From positions 48,979,356-49,043,355 of the forward strand of contig CM038466.1 in the NCBI GenBank assembly GCA_021464415.1: a stretch of DNA of 64,000 bases, given 5' to 3'. This stretch comes from Lonicera japonica (taxonomy: Eukaryota; Streptophyta; Magnoliopsida; Dipsacales; Caprifoliaceae). The notes under the pieces were generated by a model. The model made no database searches, was not told where the DNA came from, and saw nothing but the letters and a program-made list of their open reading frames with translations. Both the position numbers and the translations under genes were made by a program. Positions 11,261 through 22,870 of this stretch are shown here, piece after piece. How positions within the stretch are numbered: position 1 is the first letter of the stretch; every line of letters starts with the position of its first letter.

Positions 11261-12219
11261 TATTTTTTGGGATAATGAGATTGTTTGTTGAATTTAATGC
11301 TCTGATTGGTTGATCTTCATAATTGCTTTCTTGCACTCTATAATAATTGAATTTCTCTTTGCTTTCAAAAAAAATAAAAAATCATCTTCAACAAATCAGC
11401 AATAAACTATCAGTGAGCAATGTGTACATTTTCACAAAAATCACTGTAATTTTTTGTAGTTTTGGTTACATAATTACCGGTGATATTTCATTCTTGAAAC
11501 TTGGTTTATATGCAATCCAAACTAGTGAACTGTATCTGCTACTTGAGTAAACTGTAAACAAATTTTTTGTTTATTGACAATATTAGTTATTAATTTTTAA
11601 GACAATTTTTTTCAAAAAATAAAATTTTGAATAAACTGATTAACTAGCCAAACCATAGGCAATATTACAAAGCTTGAGGTTCTGTTTGATAGTATCATAC
11701 AAAATGATAGGAAAAACAATGTATTTGTGTGGTAAGTCAGAAAAACAAGTTAAAGGACATGGTAAGATTAACTTTTATGGAATATTACATTGATTAAGTG
11801 GTGAAACTCACCTCCTCAATTTCAAACTTGCACATTTTAAGAACGAGAAAGGTGTATTTCTCATTGATCCAGAACCCCATGTTCAAACCTATTAATTTGG
11901 ATATTAAGGGGATCACTGGCATTTTATCAGTAAAATTTACTGCTTATTTTCTTTGAAATATTTATTACTTTATTAAGTTCATACATAGGTTATGTTATTT
12001 TTATTTTTTTAGTACAAAGTAATAATTTTATCATAATTTTTTTTCAAACAACTATAAATCCATAAATCTACAACCATCATAATTAAGATGGACATATAAT
12101 CACGATAGATATATAACCACCGCAATAAGGGTAGACTAACGAAGGATTCTACAACTACGCCTATATGAGTTGAACCCAGAACTTCCATCTCCTAATTACA
12201 AGAATAGAGAAGATGCCAA
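11261..12219. other. Gene-free AT-rich stretch
   Basis: I see no coding segment or clear terminal repeats. The phrase at about 11680 ('tctgtttgatagtatcat') recalls MITE ends elsewhere in the window, but no inverted partner was found. Confidence 0.4.
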
Positions 12220-12227
12220 CATGCTAC
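12220..12227 (+). repeat. 8-bp target duplication CATGCTAC (left)
   Basis: It matches CATGCTAT at 12860-12867 in 7 of 8 bases, the length expected for hAT elements. Confidence 0.75.
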
Positions 12228-12859
12228 CAGGGCCGGACCCGAGAATTCGGGAGCCTGAAGCGAAATTTATGAATGGGGCCCTCCGTCCTCAAATTTTTAG
12301 GTCTTTTTTTTTCTAAGCATCCAAATTCAAAGAAAATAAATAAAATTAAATTAATCTACATAAATGACCACTACTTATTTTTTGATCAATTAACTTCCCT
12401 ATTAAAATAAGTAAAATTGCATTATGAACAAAAACAACTACTTGAGTAATAACAAAAGCATCACTTAAATATTACCCGCCTTGCAATTTTAGAGGCAAAA
12501 GTATCAATCAAGCTTCCGTAGTCAAGTAGTTCGACTACTTTTTTCTCGATGGAGAACATGACCAAGCCATTCAACCTCTCTTGTGACATTGTTAACCGGA
12601 GATAAGTTTTGAGCAACTTCAACTTTGAAAAACTTCTCTCAGCAGTCGCAACTGTAACCGGTATAGTGTTTTTTTTTCTTTTCCGACCTTTTACCTTTAG
12701 CTTTAATTTGGAATAAACTTATAAACATAATTACAATTTTACCTTCAAGATTTTGAAACTTTACAAACTTAACCTTAAATTTTAAAAAATTATGGGGCCC
12801 CTACAAAATTTGGGGCCTGAGGGGAGCGCCTGTTCTGGCTCAACTCAGGTCCGGCTCTG
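12228..12859 (-). mobile_element. hAT transposon deletion derivative (632 bp)
   Basis: The ends are CAGGGCCGGACCC and, at the right, the complement of CAGAGCCGGACCT: imperfect terminal inverted repeats of the hAT type. An 8-bp target duplication (7/8) flanks them. On the minus strand, about 12665-12475 still reads PVTVATAERSFSKLKLLKTY followed by LRLTMSQERLNGLVMFSIEK. This is the hAT C-terminal dimerisation segment of the transposase (family form: A.AERSFS.LK.IK..LRS.M.QERL..LA..SIE). The catalytic part is deleted, so the copy cannot move by itself. Confidence 0.85.
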
Positions 12860-12867
12860 CATGCTAT

Positions 12868-14080
12868 AAGACCATTGGTATTAAGTTATATCGAAGGTTA
12901 TAATGACCAATCGATCATTTTGTCATTTTTTTATGATTTCTTTATAAAATTCCAAAACCATGAAATCAAACACTCTTAATGGATTTCAGTAAAAGCATAA
13001 ACAAGTCCAGATCAATTTTGCATCAAACACGACTAACCCGTTTAATAAATGAGTTCCATTCAAAGTTACTGAGTCTGACACAATTAAACCGAAATTGACT
13101 TGCAATCAACACAATTAGACTTAAAATTAAATAAGTTATGTGCAATCCATTTATATAAATAAGTTAATTGATTTAGATTACCTATTTAACATGATGCAAC
13201 CTACTTATTTAACAGGATAATGGTGTCTGTGTAAATTGTTTATTAAACATGCGTTCGGGTTGGCAATAAGGCTGTTATACACGTTTCTTTACTCAACCAA
13301 AACTCTACCTATGAACCTGAATTGCTAGCCCATTATAGATTTTTATGATCATAGAGAGCTCCAACCAATATTCTCACAAGCGTTAACCACAAGGACTAAT
13401 AACCTCAAGGAAAACCTGCCCTAGGGAGAACAATCCCAATTCTTCATGTTGTAAATTGAAGGGGAAAAAGAAAGATCAGCGCCATCTATACCCACCAAAT
13501 TACTTGGTTTCACTTCCCTACTTACTAACACTCGATGAGCACCTCACTTACTCAAATATATATATATAATATCTTTTCTACACGACTTACATTGCTTCTA
13601 TCAAAACTCTATATGTACTTGCAGCACACTCATAATTCTCTTCCAACAACTGAACAACTAACGTCCTAGAGAACTATGCGGCCACACTACAGTCAGGTTA
13701 TGCGCCTAGTAGATTCACTATGCATGCAGGGGCAAAAGAATATACACAGAATGAACGTATGCTTATTTGGTGTTCACCTATTGAATGTGTAGTATGGCCA
13801 CTTGCTAATCTAGGTGTCGTAAATCACAGAACTACATCATTAGGCAAGTACCTACCTACTTACAAAAATATCGATAGTAATGACAGCAGAAGAATGAAAT
13901 AGATCTTAAAGACATTATGAGCTCCTCACTTTCTCAAAATCCAAAGTCAATTTCCAATCTGAAATTAATAAATAACAAACCCATATATGAATCCTAAAAT
14001 TATATGGACAGATAAAAAGATAATAAATACAATTAGGCGATAAGATTGCAAGTTTGCAACATGAGAAACATTTAGCCAAG
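12868..14080. other. Gene-free stretch
   Basis: AT-rich with a TA microsatellite at about 13557-13569. No gene, inverted repeat or RNA was identified. Short open frames here resemble nothing I know. Confidence 0.4.
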
Positions 14081-14560
14081 CTACAGAGTAGAAGAAACCA
14101 AGAGACCGAGATTTGAGGAGACAATGGAACAAGAGTTGCAAGTCTGATCCTCTACTAGATATTCAACAACGTGATCTTGCTGGATAGTGAACCAACCTGA
14201 ATAAACGTATTTTCGTAATGAGAGTTTCACCTTGATGATTTTAGTCTCAGAATAATCAACTTCTGTCCCAACAAACACGGCGTTTACTAGAGCAAAATTG
14301 ATCTTATTCAATATCTTAACGCAAAAGAACATGAGTTCCTTGGACCCAAATTGAGCTTTCATCCGTAATTCAGGTGGACGGAAATAGCAATCACACTGTA
14401 AGCAATGCTGGATGGTCACTTGCTTTGGTGGTAAACTTCGTTTCATGTCAATAACTTCTGATTTAAAACACCCACTGCAAATGTCACTTTTTATTGCCTT
14501 CAATTTATTCACCGGCAAAGAAGTGCCACATTTGCAGCATGGAGAACTGTCACCTACCTC
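14081..14560 (-). pseudogene. NMD3-like N-terminal fragment (intronless, likely retrocopy)
   Basis: The frame from the Met at about 14560 reads MEVGDSSPCCKCGTSLPVNK, then DICSGCFKSEVIDMKRSLPP, KQVTIQHCLQCDCYFRPPEL, KAQFGSKELMFFCVKILNK, IIKVKLSLRKYVYSGWF, VEYLVEDQTCNSCS. Paired Cys motifs (CCKC, CSGC, CLQC, CNSC) and the phrase order match the zinc-rich N-terminal domain of NMD3, the adaptor for nuclear export of the 60S ribosomal subunit. NMD3 proteins are around 500 residues; only about 155 are present. The frame then degenerates, although a NVSHV-like phrase persists with stops. The intact frame without introns suggests a 3'-truncated retrocopy or recent duplicate fragment. Confidence 0.65.
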
Positions 14561-14754
14561 CATAGTCATCACTGGTGGTCCAACAAACAACTCAGTCAGT
14601 ATATGTGAGTTTTGGGGGGAGAAGAGGGGTGGATATAAAACTATCTATTCATTATTTCATTCCATTATATTAAGCATGAGTAAGAGATGGAAATTACATT
14701 TTGGTACACACTTGAATTTACCAAATCAGATTTAAAAAATTAAATACTACAACT

Positions 14755-14820
14755 TGCAACGAGATTTGAACCCATAACCTCAAGTATGAACACGTATTTA
14801 ACCACCTGATCTAATACAAT
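14755..14820 (-). repeat. tRNA-like A/B-box segment (possible SINE remnant)
   Basis: On the minus strand, TAGATCAGGTGGTTAA (14799-14814) resembles a pol III A box and GGGTTCAAATCT (14762-14773) a B box, about 40 bp apart. No acceptor stem pairs, so it is not a tRNA gene. Confidence 0.4.
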
Positions 14821-14829
14821 GACATGTTT

Positions 14830-16060
14830 TAAATTGTTCTAGAAACGTATATAATATCAAACTGCCATGCATATAGTAGTGTTCACATTGGGTATTTGAG
14901 ACTTTGGGTTGTATGAAGTGTTACTATAAATGCTATTATGCGTGCATTAAAATTTTAAGGCTTTAAATATATTTTTGTATGTTTTGAATTTGCCCCTTGG
15001 ATAGATTCCTGGCTCTGCAACTGTGTCCAAACATGAGAAATTGCAATCGAAGGAATTTCAAGTGATTGGATAATAAGCTCTATCATTTCCAATTTCTATG
15101 AAAATTACAATTACTTTATTCAAACACAAGGTTTTGGTGTTTATAGATTCCATTTAGAATTCCAAATTAGTTTGGCTCGTTTATAGTTTACGTAAAGTGA
15201 GGCAACTTCTATAATAAGCAGCACAAGGTTAACTGGAGCACTTCTTTTTATTACCTCCTTAACATTAGATGGCAGTACAAATATCACCTAAAAGGTCAAA
15301 AGAGTTTCATTTTTTGGGTTCTTGCCCCACCTTTGCACCATCTAGATCCGCCTCGGATTCCATGACCCAATTCCAATTCCAAGCCATGGAATTAGGATTG
15401 CCAAACACACCCATATTTACTTTGAAAGAGGAGATAATATTACCGTTTGAACATGAGACCAAGCAAGAAGCATTGGGAAGCACATGTTAGAACATACATG
15501 TTCTATGCAAATTTTTTTATTAATATTTGGGGATTAAAATGCATTTTATGTTGGTGATATTTGGAGAATTTCAATGGACAAACCCTTCTACTTAAAAAGA
15601 TCGAAGGGGGAATGAATGATGAAAAATAGGAAAAAGAAAAGGAGAGAGAGAGAGAGGCGTTTTCCACATGAGGTAGAAAGTCGTATGCATAAGTATGATA
15701 TAAAGACCCTAGAATCAAAAGTAGTAATTGATGGAGAATTTTCGTGTTCTCTAAAACATTTGTTTTGTACGGCATACTCATGCCTATGACACTATTCAAG
15801 TTACAAATGACCCATGCTTTGGCACTATTTACACCTGTAGATAACACCGATGCCAAGAACACTTTTTTTTTACGGGTGCCAATGGAACTATCCGTTCCTT
15901 CTACAAATGATCCATATATGCCTAGGACACTATCCAAGTTAAAAATGACCAATTTTTAGAACACTAGTCTTGGGAAGCTAAGTCTGTTGTGAGTGTTCAG
16001 TAAAGTGTTAAATTAGAATTACTTATGTCATAAAGACAATATTTCTCTATTATATATACT
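14830..16060. other. Non-coding stretch with a ~136-bp internal duplication
   Basis: The phrase 'gcctatgacactattcaagt' at about 15782 recurs at about 15918 with two changes, giving a unit of roughly 136 bp. A GA repeat lies at 15640-15656. No gene is recognised. Confidence 0.45.
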
Positions 16061-16061
16061 G

Positions 16062-17297
16062 GTGTTATAAATTCAGGACTCGATCGGCGAGGTGGGGAGT
16101 GGGGAGTTTTCAATTACTCAGGGATTAATCGAAAAAAATATGATAGGATATATTTTAATATAAATAATATTTTAAATAATATAATATGATAATAATATGA
16201 TCAAATATTTTAATATAAAAGATATTAAAAGATTTTTAGAAAAAATTCAAAAATATAAAAGTAGTAAATAAATTAAAAAAAAAAGGTACAAAAAATAAAT
16301 GGTAACACTTTGACCCATGGAATAAGGCCCAAACTGATTACGAAACTTAAAAATTATAAGGGGCCATTACAAATTAATGAGGAGCCGGTCCGGTGTGTTT
16401 GGACCGGAGAGAGATGGGTTGTCCGCTTGATGGTACAACCTTGAAAATAGAACCCACGTGAGCACTATCCAATTAATTTGAATCTTCCACACTCAACCCA
16501 TCCACAATAGACAAGGAGAGGGAATTCAGGGAAAGGACGCAAACACCTTGGAGTTTGCACCCGATTGATGGTATGGATCCATCACCAAAAATAATTTTGT
16601 TGCCAGAACCACTTTGTTCTCTTCATCCAAATTTTTTGCTACAAAATGAGTATAAATATTTGTTGAAGGAACGGAGGAGATAAAGAGCATGTTTGGTTGC
16701 TCATTATATTTTTTTTTTCCTACTTTCACATTTCTCAAAATTTATTTCACTATATTTTCTCCCTCTAATTTTTTTTTTAAAACGTCATAACTTTAAATCC
16801 AAAAATCCAAAAATAATAAAAAATATATATTTGAAACCTACTCATCGAGATCTATAAAATAAGATCCATTGTGACAATTTTTTGAAATTTTTTATGCATT
16901 TTTTTCATTGGTTGAAAAAAAGTCAAACAAAACCAAATTCACTTTTCAACATAAAAACTCTAACTCAAAACATTCAACCAAACACCAAATTTTTAAAAAC
17001 TTATCTAGAAAAAAAAAGAGAGGCACCAAACACCACCAAAGCCTCTTTAACTAACAGAAATGCAAAGTTTTTCTCTTCTTCTTCGTCTTCTCCTGTTCTT
17101 CTTCTCCTTTTTTTAAAAAAAATCTAGTACTTGTCGAGTCTCACAACTCACAAGTAATCGGCGAGTTTTACCGAGTAAAGTCCAAGTTTTTCTCTAGCCA
17201 AGTAAAGCCTACCGAATAAGCATGCTCGGCTCATTTTGCTAGCGAGGGCCGAGTAATCGGCAAGTTCTCAGTCCCACTCGGTGAGTTTTAGAACGCT
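16062..17297. mobile_element. TIR element with CGAGT-rich ends, containing a nested MITE
   Basis: The left end (16062-16125) and the reverse complement of the right end (17297-17230) share 'gtt.taaa', a run of CGAG/ACTC words, and '..ttactcag/cgg', in the same order over about 55 bp. The interior is AT-rich and non-coding and holds a second MITE at 16684-17046. No clear target duplication was seen, so the superfamily is open (Mutator or hAT type). Confidence 0.4.
16684..17046. mobile_element. Harbinger-like MITE (family of 41756-42087)
   Basis: It begins agagcatgtttggttg after a TAA and its interior 'actcatcgagatctataaaa' / 'taagatcc.ttgtgac' matches the copy at 41756-42087 almost word for word. 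The right end 'caccaaagcctct' is followed by TTA. Confidence 0.55.
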
Positions 17298-17690
17298 GAT
17301 ATGTATTGAAATTTCTGAATTACAGATTATCACTTAATCAATTAAATTAATAATGTTTTAATCAAATTATGTCTAGCTCAAAACTACTTGCTCTTAAATA
17401 TATGAACTGTTATGATTGGTACATCTTTTAACTTCATACCCTTACTAAATATTTATTTGCCACTTATCATACACCCAAGATGAAGATGCATTGAAGGGGC
17501 TTGTCAGGGAGCTTTTTATGGAATTGTGCCAATCCTAGATGAAAATTTCTTTCATAAAAGCGGGATATTAACCAAAGTCGAATTAGGACAAACGGCCAAT
17601 CCTTTCACGTTGCAGATCAGCCTTCAGACATTAGCAAGTTTATGGACAAGAATAAACGAAAGCATCGCAGACACCATTGATACCCGTTGT

Positions 17691-18075
17691 GTGCAATGTT
17701 CTAAAAGGTGTTGGGCGGACCTAAGACAGTCATAGAGTGCCAAGAACTAGCGTCAAGACTAGGCGGACGATTTTTGTGTTTATTTATATTTTAAAAATAT
17801 AATATTACGAGATTCTAACATTACTCCTAAATGGGACATTAAGATTTTGTCAAACAAATATTTCTTATAATTCAAATAAAAAAAAGGAGTGAAAAACATT
17901 CTTGGTCCTGCCAAATCTCCATCCCAGACAGACTAGGCACTTCGCCTCTAGCACTTAATACGTTTTGCAAAAAAATTCTCCCTACATAGTATAAATCCAT
18001 AGGGTGCAATGTTCTAAATAGCGTTGGGCGGACATAGGACAATCATAAAGCGCCTACCGCCGAGGACTAAAAATT
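17691..18075. repeat. Two copies of a ~65-bp GTTCTAAA..GGCGGAC unit
   Basis: 'gtgcaatgttctaaaaggtg' at 17691 and 'gtgcaatgttctaaatagcg' at 18004 are each followed by 'ttgggcggac.taggacaa'. This kind of sequence is typical of terminal repeats of non-autonomous plant DNA elements. Boundaries are not resolved. Confidence 0.4.
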
Positions 18076-18153
18076 CTCCTTAGTTACATAGATAGATAGT
18101 ATAAATCCGTATTCTATGTAGATGGGTAATCTAGTCACTTAACAAAGTTAGTA

Positions 18154-18438
18154 TTCCATCCGTCCCAATTTAATTGTCCAACTTTGAAAAACTAAAACTT
18201 AAGGAGATGTAATGATTACTCTAAGAGTAAATGCTTATTTCCAAAAATGACTTTTACTTTTTCCCTAATAAAAAAAAGTGGCGAGACCCACAATAAAGAA
18301 AGTGATGATAGCTTAAAAGGTGATATTGAAAATAATAAAAATTGCTCTAATTAATGACTTGCTAAATATAGAAAGTGGACAATTATTTTGAGATATCCAA
18401 AAATGGAATAGTGGACAATTAAATTGGGACGGAGGGAG
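18154..18438. mobile_element. Stowaway-type MITE (285 bp)
   Basis: The left end ttccatccgtcccaattt and the right end (reverse complement ctccctccgtcccaattt) are the Stowaway (Tc1/mariner) hallmark. The element is flanked by TA on both sides (18152-18153 and 18439-18440). The inverted repeats run through 'taattgtcca'. The interior is non-coding. Confidence 0.85.
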
Positions 18439-18650
18439 TACAAAAAACAGAAAATAGAATCTATAACGTTACTACTACAAATTTTACCCCAAAGTTTATC
18501 CCTAAGAAAAGAAGAAAAAAAATTCTACCAATAGCACTAAAATAGCAACGATACACAATTCCACAATCATTATACACGGCCTCAATTTTGAATTCTCAGC
18601 CTCAAATATACACAAATTGATTGACAAATTATGATTTTATCCATATAAAG

Positions 18651-18910
18651 CTCCGTTTAATTGTAAAGATGGAAAAAGAAAATAAATTTAGTTAGATTGT
18701 GGAAAAAGATAGAAAATGAGGTGAGAGATGTTGTTCATTTTATGAGTATATATTCTCCATCTTTCAATATTTTTGGTGGAAATTTTTACTCACCACCGAG
18801 CAAAGAAAATTTTTTCATGGAAAAATTTATTTTTTCAACTTATTTTCCATCTTTTCACCAAAACTAACTCAATTTATGTTCTTTTTCCACATCACAATCA
18901 ATCCAAAAAA
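18651..18910. mobile_element. Degenerate MITE with GATGGAAAAAGAA ends
   Basis: The left end contains 'gatggaaaaagaaaataaa' and the reverse complement of the right end contains 'atgtggaaaaagaacataaa'. The interior is AT-rich. It looks related to the copies at 1433 and 38863. Confidence 0.4.
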
Positions 18911-19559
18911 AATCAGACATATACAAATAAATAAAAAAAAAAAAAAAACAGACAATAGATATTTATATGAATATATATTGAAAGAGTACTGACCTGAAAA
19001 GAGTGATCGGAGAACAGAGGGACAATGAGAGAGAGAAGTAACAGGCGGTCAAAGAAAGAAGAGATGTATTATAATATAGCTTTCTAGGGCTGAATAAAGA
19101 AGATTTTATTTTTTTAACGACCCGAACCAGCCATGTAAATCCCGGCCCGACAAACCTGGCTCAAGACTTGTGGAGCAGTTGAATTAGGATTCATGTGTTT
19201 GTAAAGTATTGACCCGCTGACCTCTGGTATGTGTTGCTAAAAAGCCCTAAGGTTGATTTTATAGACCATCTATGCTACACCTTGGGGACAAAAAAAGAAA
19301 AAAGGTAGAGTTAATGTTATCCTCTTTTTTTTTTTGAACAACTTATATCAGTATTATCAATGTTTTTTTCTTCACGCTTGTTCAATTGTTCAAGAGTTGC
19401 CTTATAATTCATTTATCCTTTTTATAAAAGAAAAAATATATAAATTGAATAAACCCAACCGAAAAGTTTTGTTTGGATCCGGAAGATTCAGAAATTGGAA
19501 ACAAACCTAATCGTTTGGGTTTGAATCTCCCTAAGTTCTATTTGATCGAAACCGAAAAT
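18911..19559. other. Gene-free stretch
   Basis: Poly(A) at about 18935-18948 and AACCGAA-rich words at 19450-19560. No coding segment recognised. Confidence 0.4.
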
Positions 19560-20560
19560 ACCCCTAATCGTAAGATTGAGTATCACCAATTACAAATGCA
19601 ACACAATCCTCTTATCCCAATGTAATTGCGTATGAAGTTATGATTAGTTCTCTTCTTTTAATTTTTTGCAATTATTAGTATTCTATAATTTTAATAATTT
19701 CTGCAATTACAAATACCGTGTTAAATGTATAATAACGGTATTGCAGGAAAATTGATAAAACAATTCTACAATTTAGCACATTTTGAAGAAAAAAATATAT
19801 TTTGAAAAGCAGGTTTGAAGTCTTTTTCTTTAGGCATCGTTTGATTCGGGTATTAAAAAGTGGGATGAGATTATTAATAATACTTTTTTTTATAATACCT
19901 TGTTTGATTCGCACAAATGTGCTGGGATTACTAATACCGGTACTAACTTAATATCACTCTTTGTGGTATAATTTAATACTAGGGGGGAGGTGGTATTGTT
20001 TATCCAGGATTAAGAAAAATGAATCATATATTTTCAAAAATGCCATTACTACTATAATATTTTCAAAAATGCCACTACTACTACTATATTATTATTATTT
20101 TAATTTATTTTTAAAAAAAATATAATTTTTTTATATTTTTTCTTTTAAATTTTCTTTTTTTATTGACAAATTTTTTTCTTTTTAATTTTTTTTTATTTTG
20201 TTAGTCCAAAATATAATCCCGTGTACGAATTACAAAACCAAACATGGTATTAACATCAGCATGAGATATCCCAGTATTAATACTGCATGAATCAAACAAG
20301 GTATTGGTATTAAATTAATACCAAGATTAATAGTCTAGTACTATTAATAATGGTATTATTAATCTCATTGACCCTAATACCTGAATTAAACGAGGCCTTA
20401 GAGTACTACAAATCATACGACGAGAGAAATAAATCCACAACTTCTCAAGTGGGAGCTGAGGGCCAGTGACACTTTAGTTAAACCTCTTGGCAAAACAAAA
20501 TTGTATCCAACATATTCCAAATATAATATTCTATCTGGACATTTAATGCATAACTTTTTC
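19560..20560. repeat. Dispersed repeat copy A, paired with 38460-39190
   Basis: Left flank words 'gcaacacaatc.tcttatcc' and 'ttttgcaattattagtattc' and right flank words 'ggcaaaacaaaattgtatc' and 'attctatctggacattt' occur in the same order at 38460-39190. The two copies differ by one MITE each: this copy carries 19833-20397, the other carries 38863-39166. Confidence 0.7.
19833..20397. mobile_element. Harbinger/Tourist-type MITE (565 bp)
   Basis: Terminal repeats GGCATCGTTTGATTCGGGTA and (reverse complement) GGCCTCGTTTAATTCAGGTA are flanked by TTA on both sides (19830-19832, 20398-20400). A second, inner pair of inverted words ('accttgtttgattcg' / 'gaatcaaacaaggta') makes much of the element self-complementary. 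The interior is AT-rich and non-coding. The paralogous repeat at 38.5 kb lacks the element and serves as an empty site. Confidence 0.85.
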
Positions 20561-22335
20561 AAATGCAAGATTGTGATTGATATACTACTATATCCGATTC
20601 TTTTCTCCAGGTGTTAAATACAGCCTTTTGTGATTTAATCTTATCATTACATATTAAATTTCACAAAGATGCATATATGGATCGCATGTGCTTAGTGAGT
20701 GATGGAGACCAAAAATTTGGACTATCGCACAGTGAGATGGGCTTAGCAAAATCAGTATAAGAATAAATAAAAGAAGACAATGGACAGCATATTTTTTGCT
20801 TGTAGGAAGGTTCCCCCAACGAATTTTCACATCCTACTTGCAGTACATGCTCTTGTTGTATGTGTGTGATTTTTGTATTAATTTGGTAATGGTAGAATGA
20901 TCAAAGATACAAGCTACTGGCTCTCTCTATAAATATTACTTATTGCTTCAAATTAATCCTGACCCAGGTCCCCTCTTATAAGTTTTCCCTTTTTATTTAT
21001 ATGTATAGAATTATGGTTACAATACTCCATTAGGTTAAACAGTAAAAATATTATAAAGGGTAAAACTTGGGCACTACTCTAACACTTTACAGGTTGATTA
21101 ACCCTTATCTACAACTAATTAACTGTATACTTTACAGTGTCTTCTTATTACTGGTTATAACACCCATATCAGCAAAGTGTCATACCCAGGTCAGCTAACA
21201 TAGATGTTCCATCCTCATTGGTGTGGATGATCATAGCAGCATTTCCGGTACTTCTGTTAATTGAATTTTACTCAACAATCTTCATTCTACTTCGCTATAA
21301 AGCCGAAGTCCTCTAGGCCTGGGCTCTCCCTTTCCTAATCTTTTGGGCTTTTGCCCAATTTTCTAAGCCTAAATCAAATCTCTATTTTGGAGTCCCTCAT
21401 GAGTTAATGTAAAAAAAAAAATTTGAATTAATGATTATCGGATTCCAAGGAAGTCAACTATAAGACTAAGTTGATACTAAAGCACCTCAAACTAAATGTT
21501 TTTTTTTTCACCATAAATAAATTTTTAAGGCAGTTTGCACCTTATATATATAATTTATTACAACCACATACAACTTCAAATTTTTTAACCAACGGCCAAC
21601 ACGAGAAAATTGCATGTGTGTTTTAGAAGGGCAGTTTAAGCAAAACACCTTTTTTAGTCTTCATCCATTTCGACTCTCTATTTTACTGGGAAAACTAGTT
21701 AACACATGACCAATTTGTCACTCCTCTTAAACTTACTTCTTATTCATGATATCTTTTAACATGTCACCATTTTTGTCATCATGGTCGAAGATATTTTGTC
21801 AAAATTGTCCTTACATAACACATATGTGATTTTTTGTACTGATCGCTGGTTAAAAAATTGGGCTAAAATCACCAGTTTGGTATGATTACAACAAATTATA
21901 TATATATATATATATATGGTCCATTTCTGGTACAGACCAATCCTTACGGATTAGTCCTTTTATGACTGTTTTTCGTCAAAAAAATATTTGGGGTGTTTCT
22001 TATGATGCAAAACCGTCATTAAAAAGACCAGTCCATACAAACTGGTTCGCACCCGAAATTTCCCGTATATATATAAATGCATATGTAAGCAAACTGTCTT
22101 AAAAAATTTATCTTGGGTGCAAAATGAAAACAACATTTAGTATGGGATGTGTTAGTGTAATTTTGTCACACTATATAATAGAAGGTGGAGATGTAAACAT
22201 TTAGTGGACTTAATATCAACTCAGTGGCCACTATTTTTTCCACCCCTTAATAATTTAAGAGAAATTGGGTTGTAAGTTATTTTTTTATAATTATATTTAA
22301 GTAAAGGACACTTTACTTTTTTATAACATATATTT
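20561..22335. other. Gene-free stretch with a (TA)n-inserted MITE
   Basis: No gene is recognised. At 21916-22065 a small element lies inside a TA run. Its ends (ggtccatttctggtacagac and reverse complement gggaaatttcgggtgcgaac) match imperfectly over about 45 bp. Confidence 0.5.
21916..22065. mobile_element. Small MITE inserted in a TA microsatellite
   Basis: Imperfect terminal inverted repeats of about 45 bp (shared words atttc.ggt, gacca, gga..gtc.tttt) are flanked by TATATA tracts on both sides. It is non-coding. Confidence 0.5.
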
Positions 22336-22518
22336 CAGTTTGTTTCCTACACGCACTTATGCGCGCGCATAAGTGGGAAAAGAGTGGGACCTAGCAGAAA
22401 AACTAACGGAGCTCTTTTGCTGTTTGTTTCTTCCCTTCGCTTTTTCTTTCTTCTTTTCACGGCTAAGTGCATAGGAATTCAACAACAGGGCTCTCTTCAG
22501 ACCCTTTCTTCTCAACCT

Positions 22519-22556
<38 letters not shown>

Positions 22557-22870
22557 TGCAACCAACGGAGCTACACTCAACCACAGCCTTTCATCTCCTA
22601 CACCTCGAGCCACTGACCCATTTTAGGCCGTTTTTTTGGTGGATTTCTCTCTCTTCCAAGCTCCAAATCCGGTTGAACCTTTCTCTCTCTCGAGCTACAG
22701 TTATTCTCTCTCTCTCGAGCTATAGCCATTGCAACCAACGGAGCTTAAACTCGAGCTACAGCCGACAACAACTACAGTCCGAAAATCGCCAGATCTGGCC
22801 ATTGTAAGTAGCTCTCTCTCTCACCGTTCATCTCATTGTTTTAAGAGTAAATATGGTTGTTTTATTCTTT
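22336..22870 (+). repeat. Left terminal inverted repeat of the MULE
   Basis: It is the inverted counterpart of 28270-28799. It contains a perfect 22-bp palindrome at 22354-22375 (CACTTATGCG, centre CG, CGCATAAGTG), a CT microsatellite at 22523-22552, and a donor-like GTAAGT at 22804. It probably supplies promoter and 5' leader to the plus-strand gene. Confidence 0.75.

Noticed and set aside
22384..22626. 80-aa frame in the left MULE repeat, with a 114-aa counterpart in the right repeat (28418-28762)
   Set aside because: Both are Ser/Leu runs produced by CT-rich leader sequence; the shared frame follows from the repeats being homologous, and no domain is visible.
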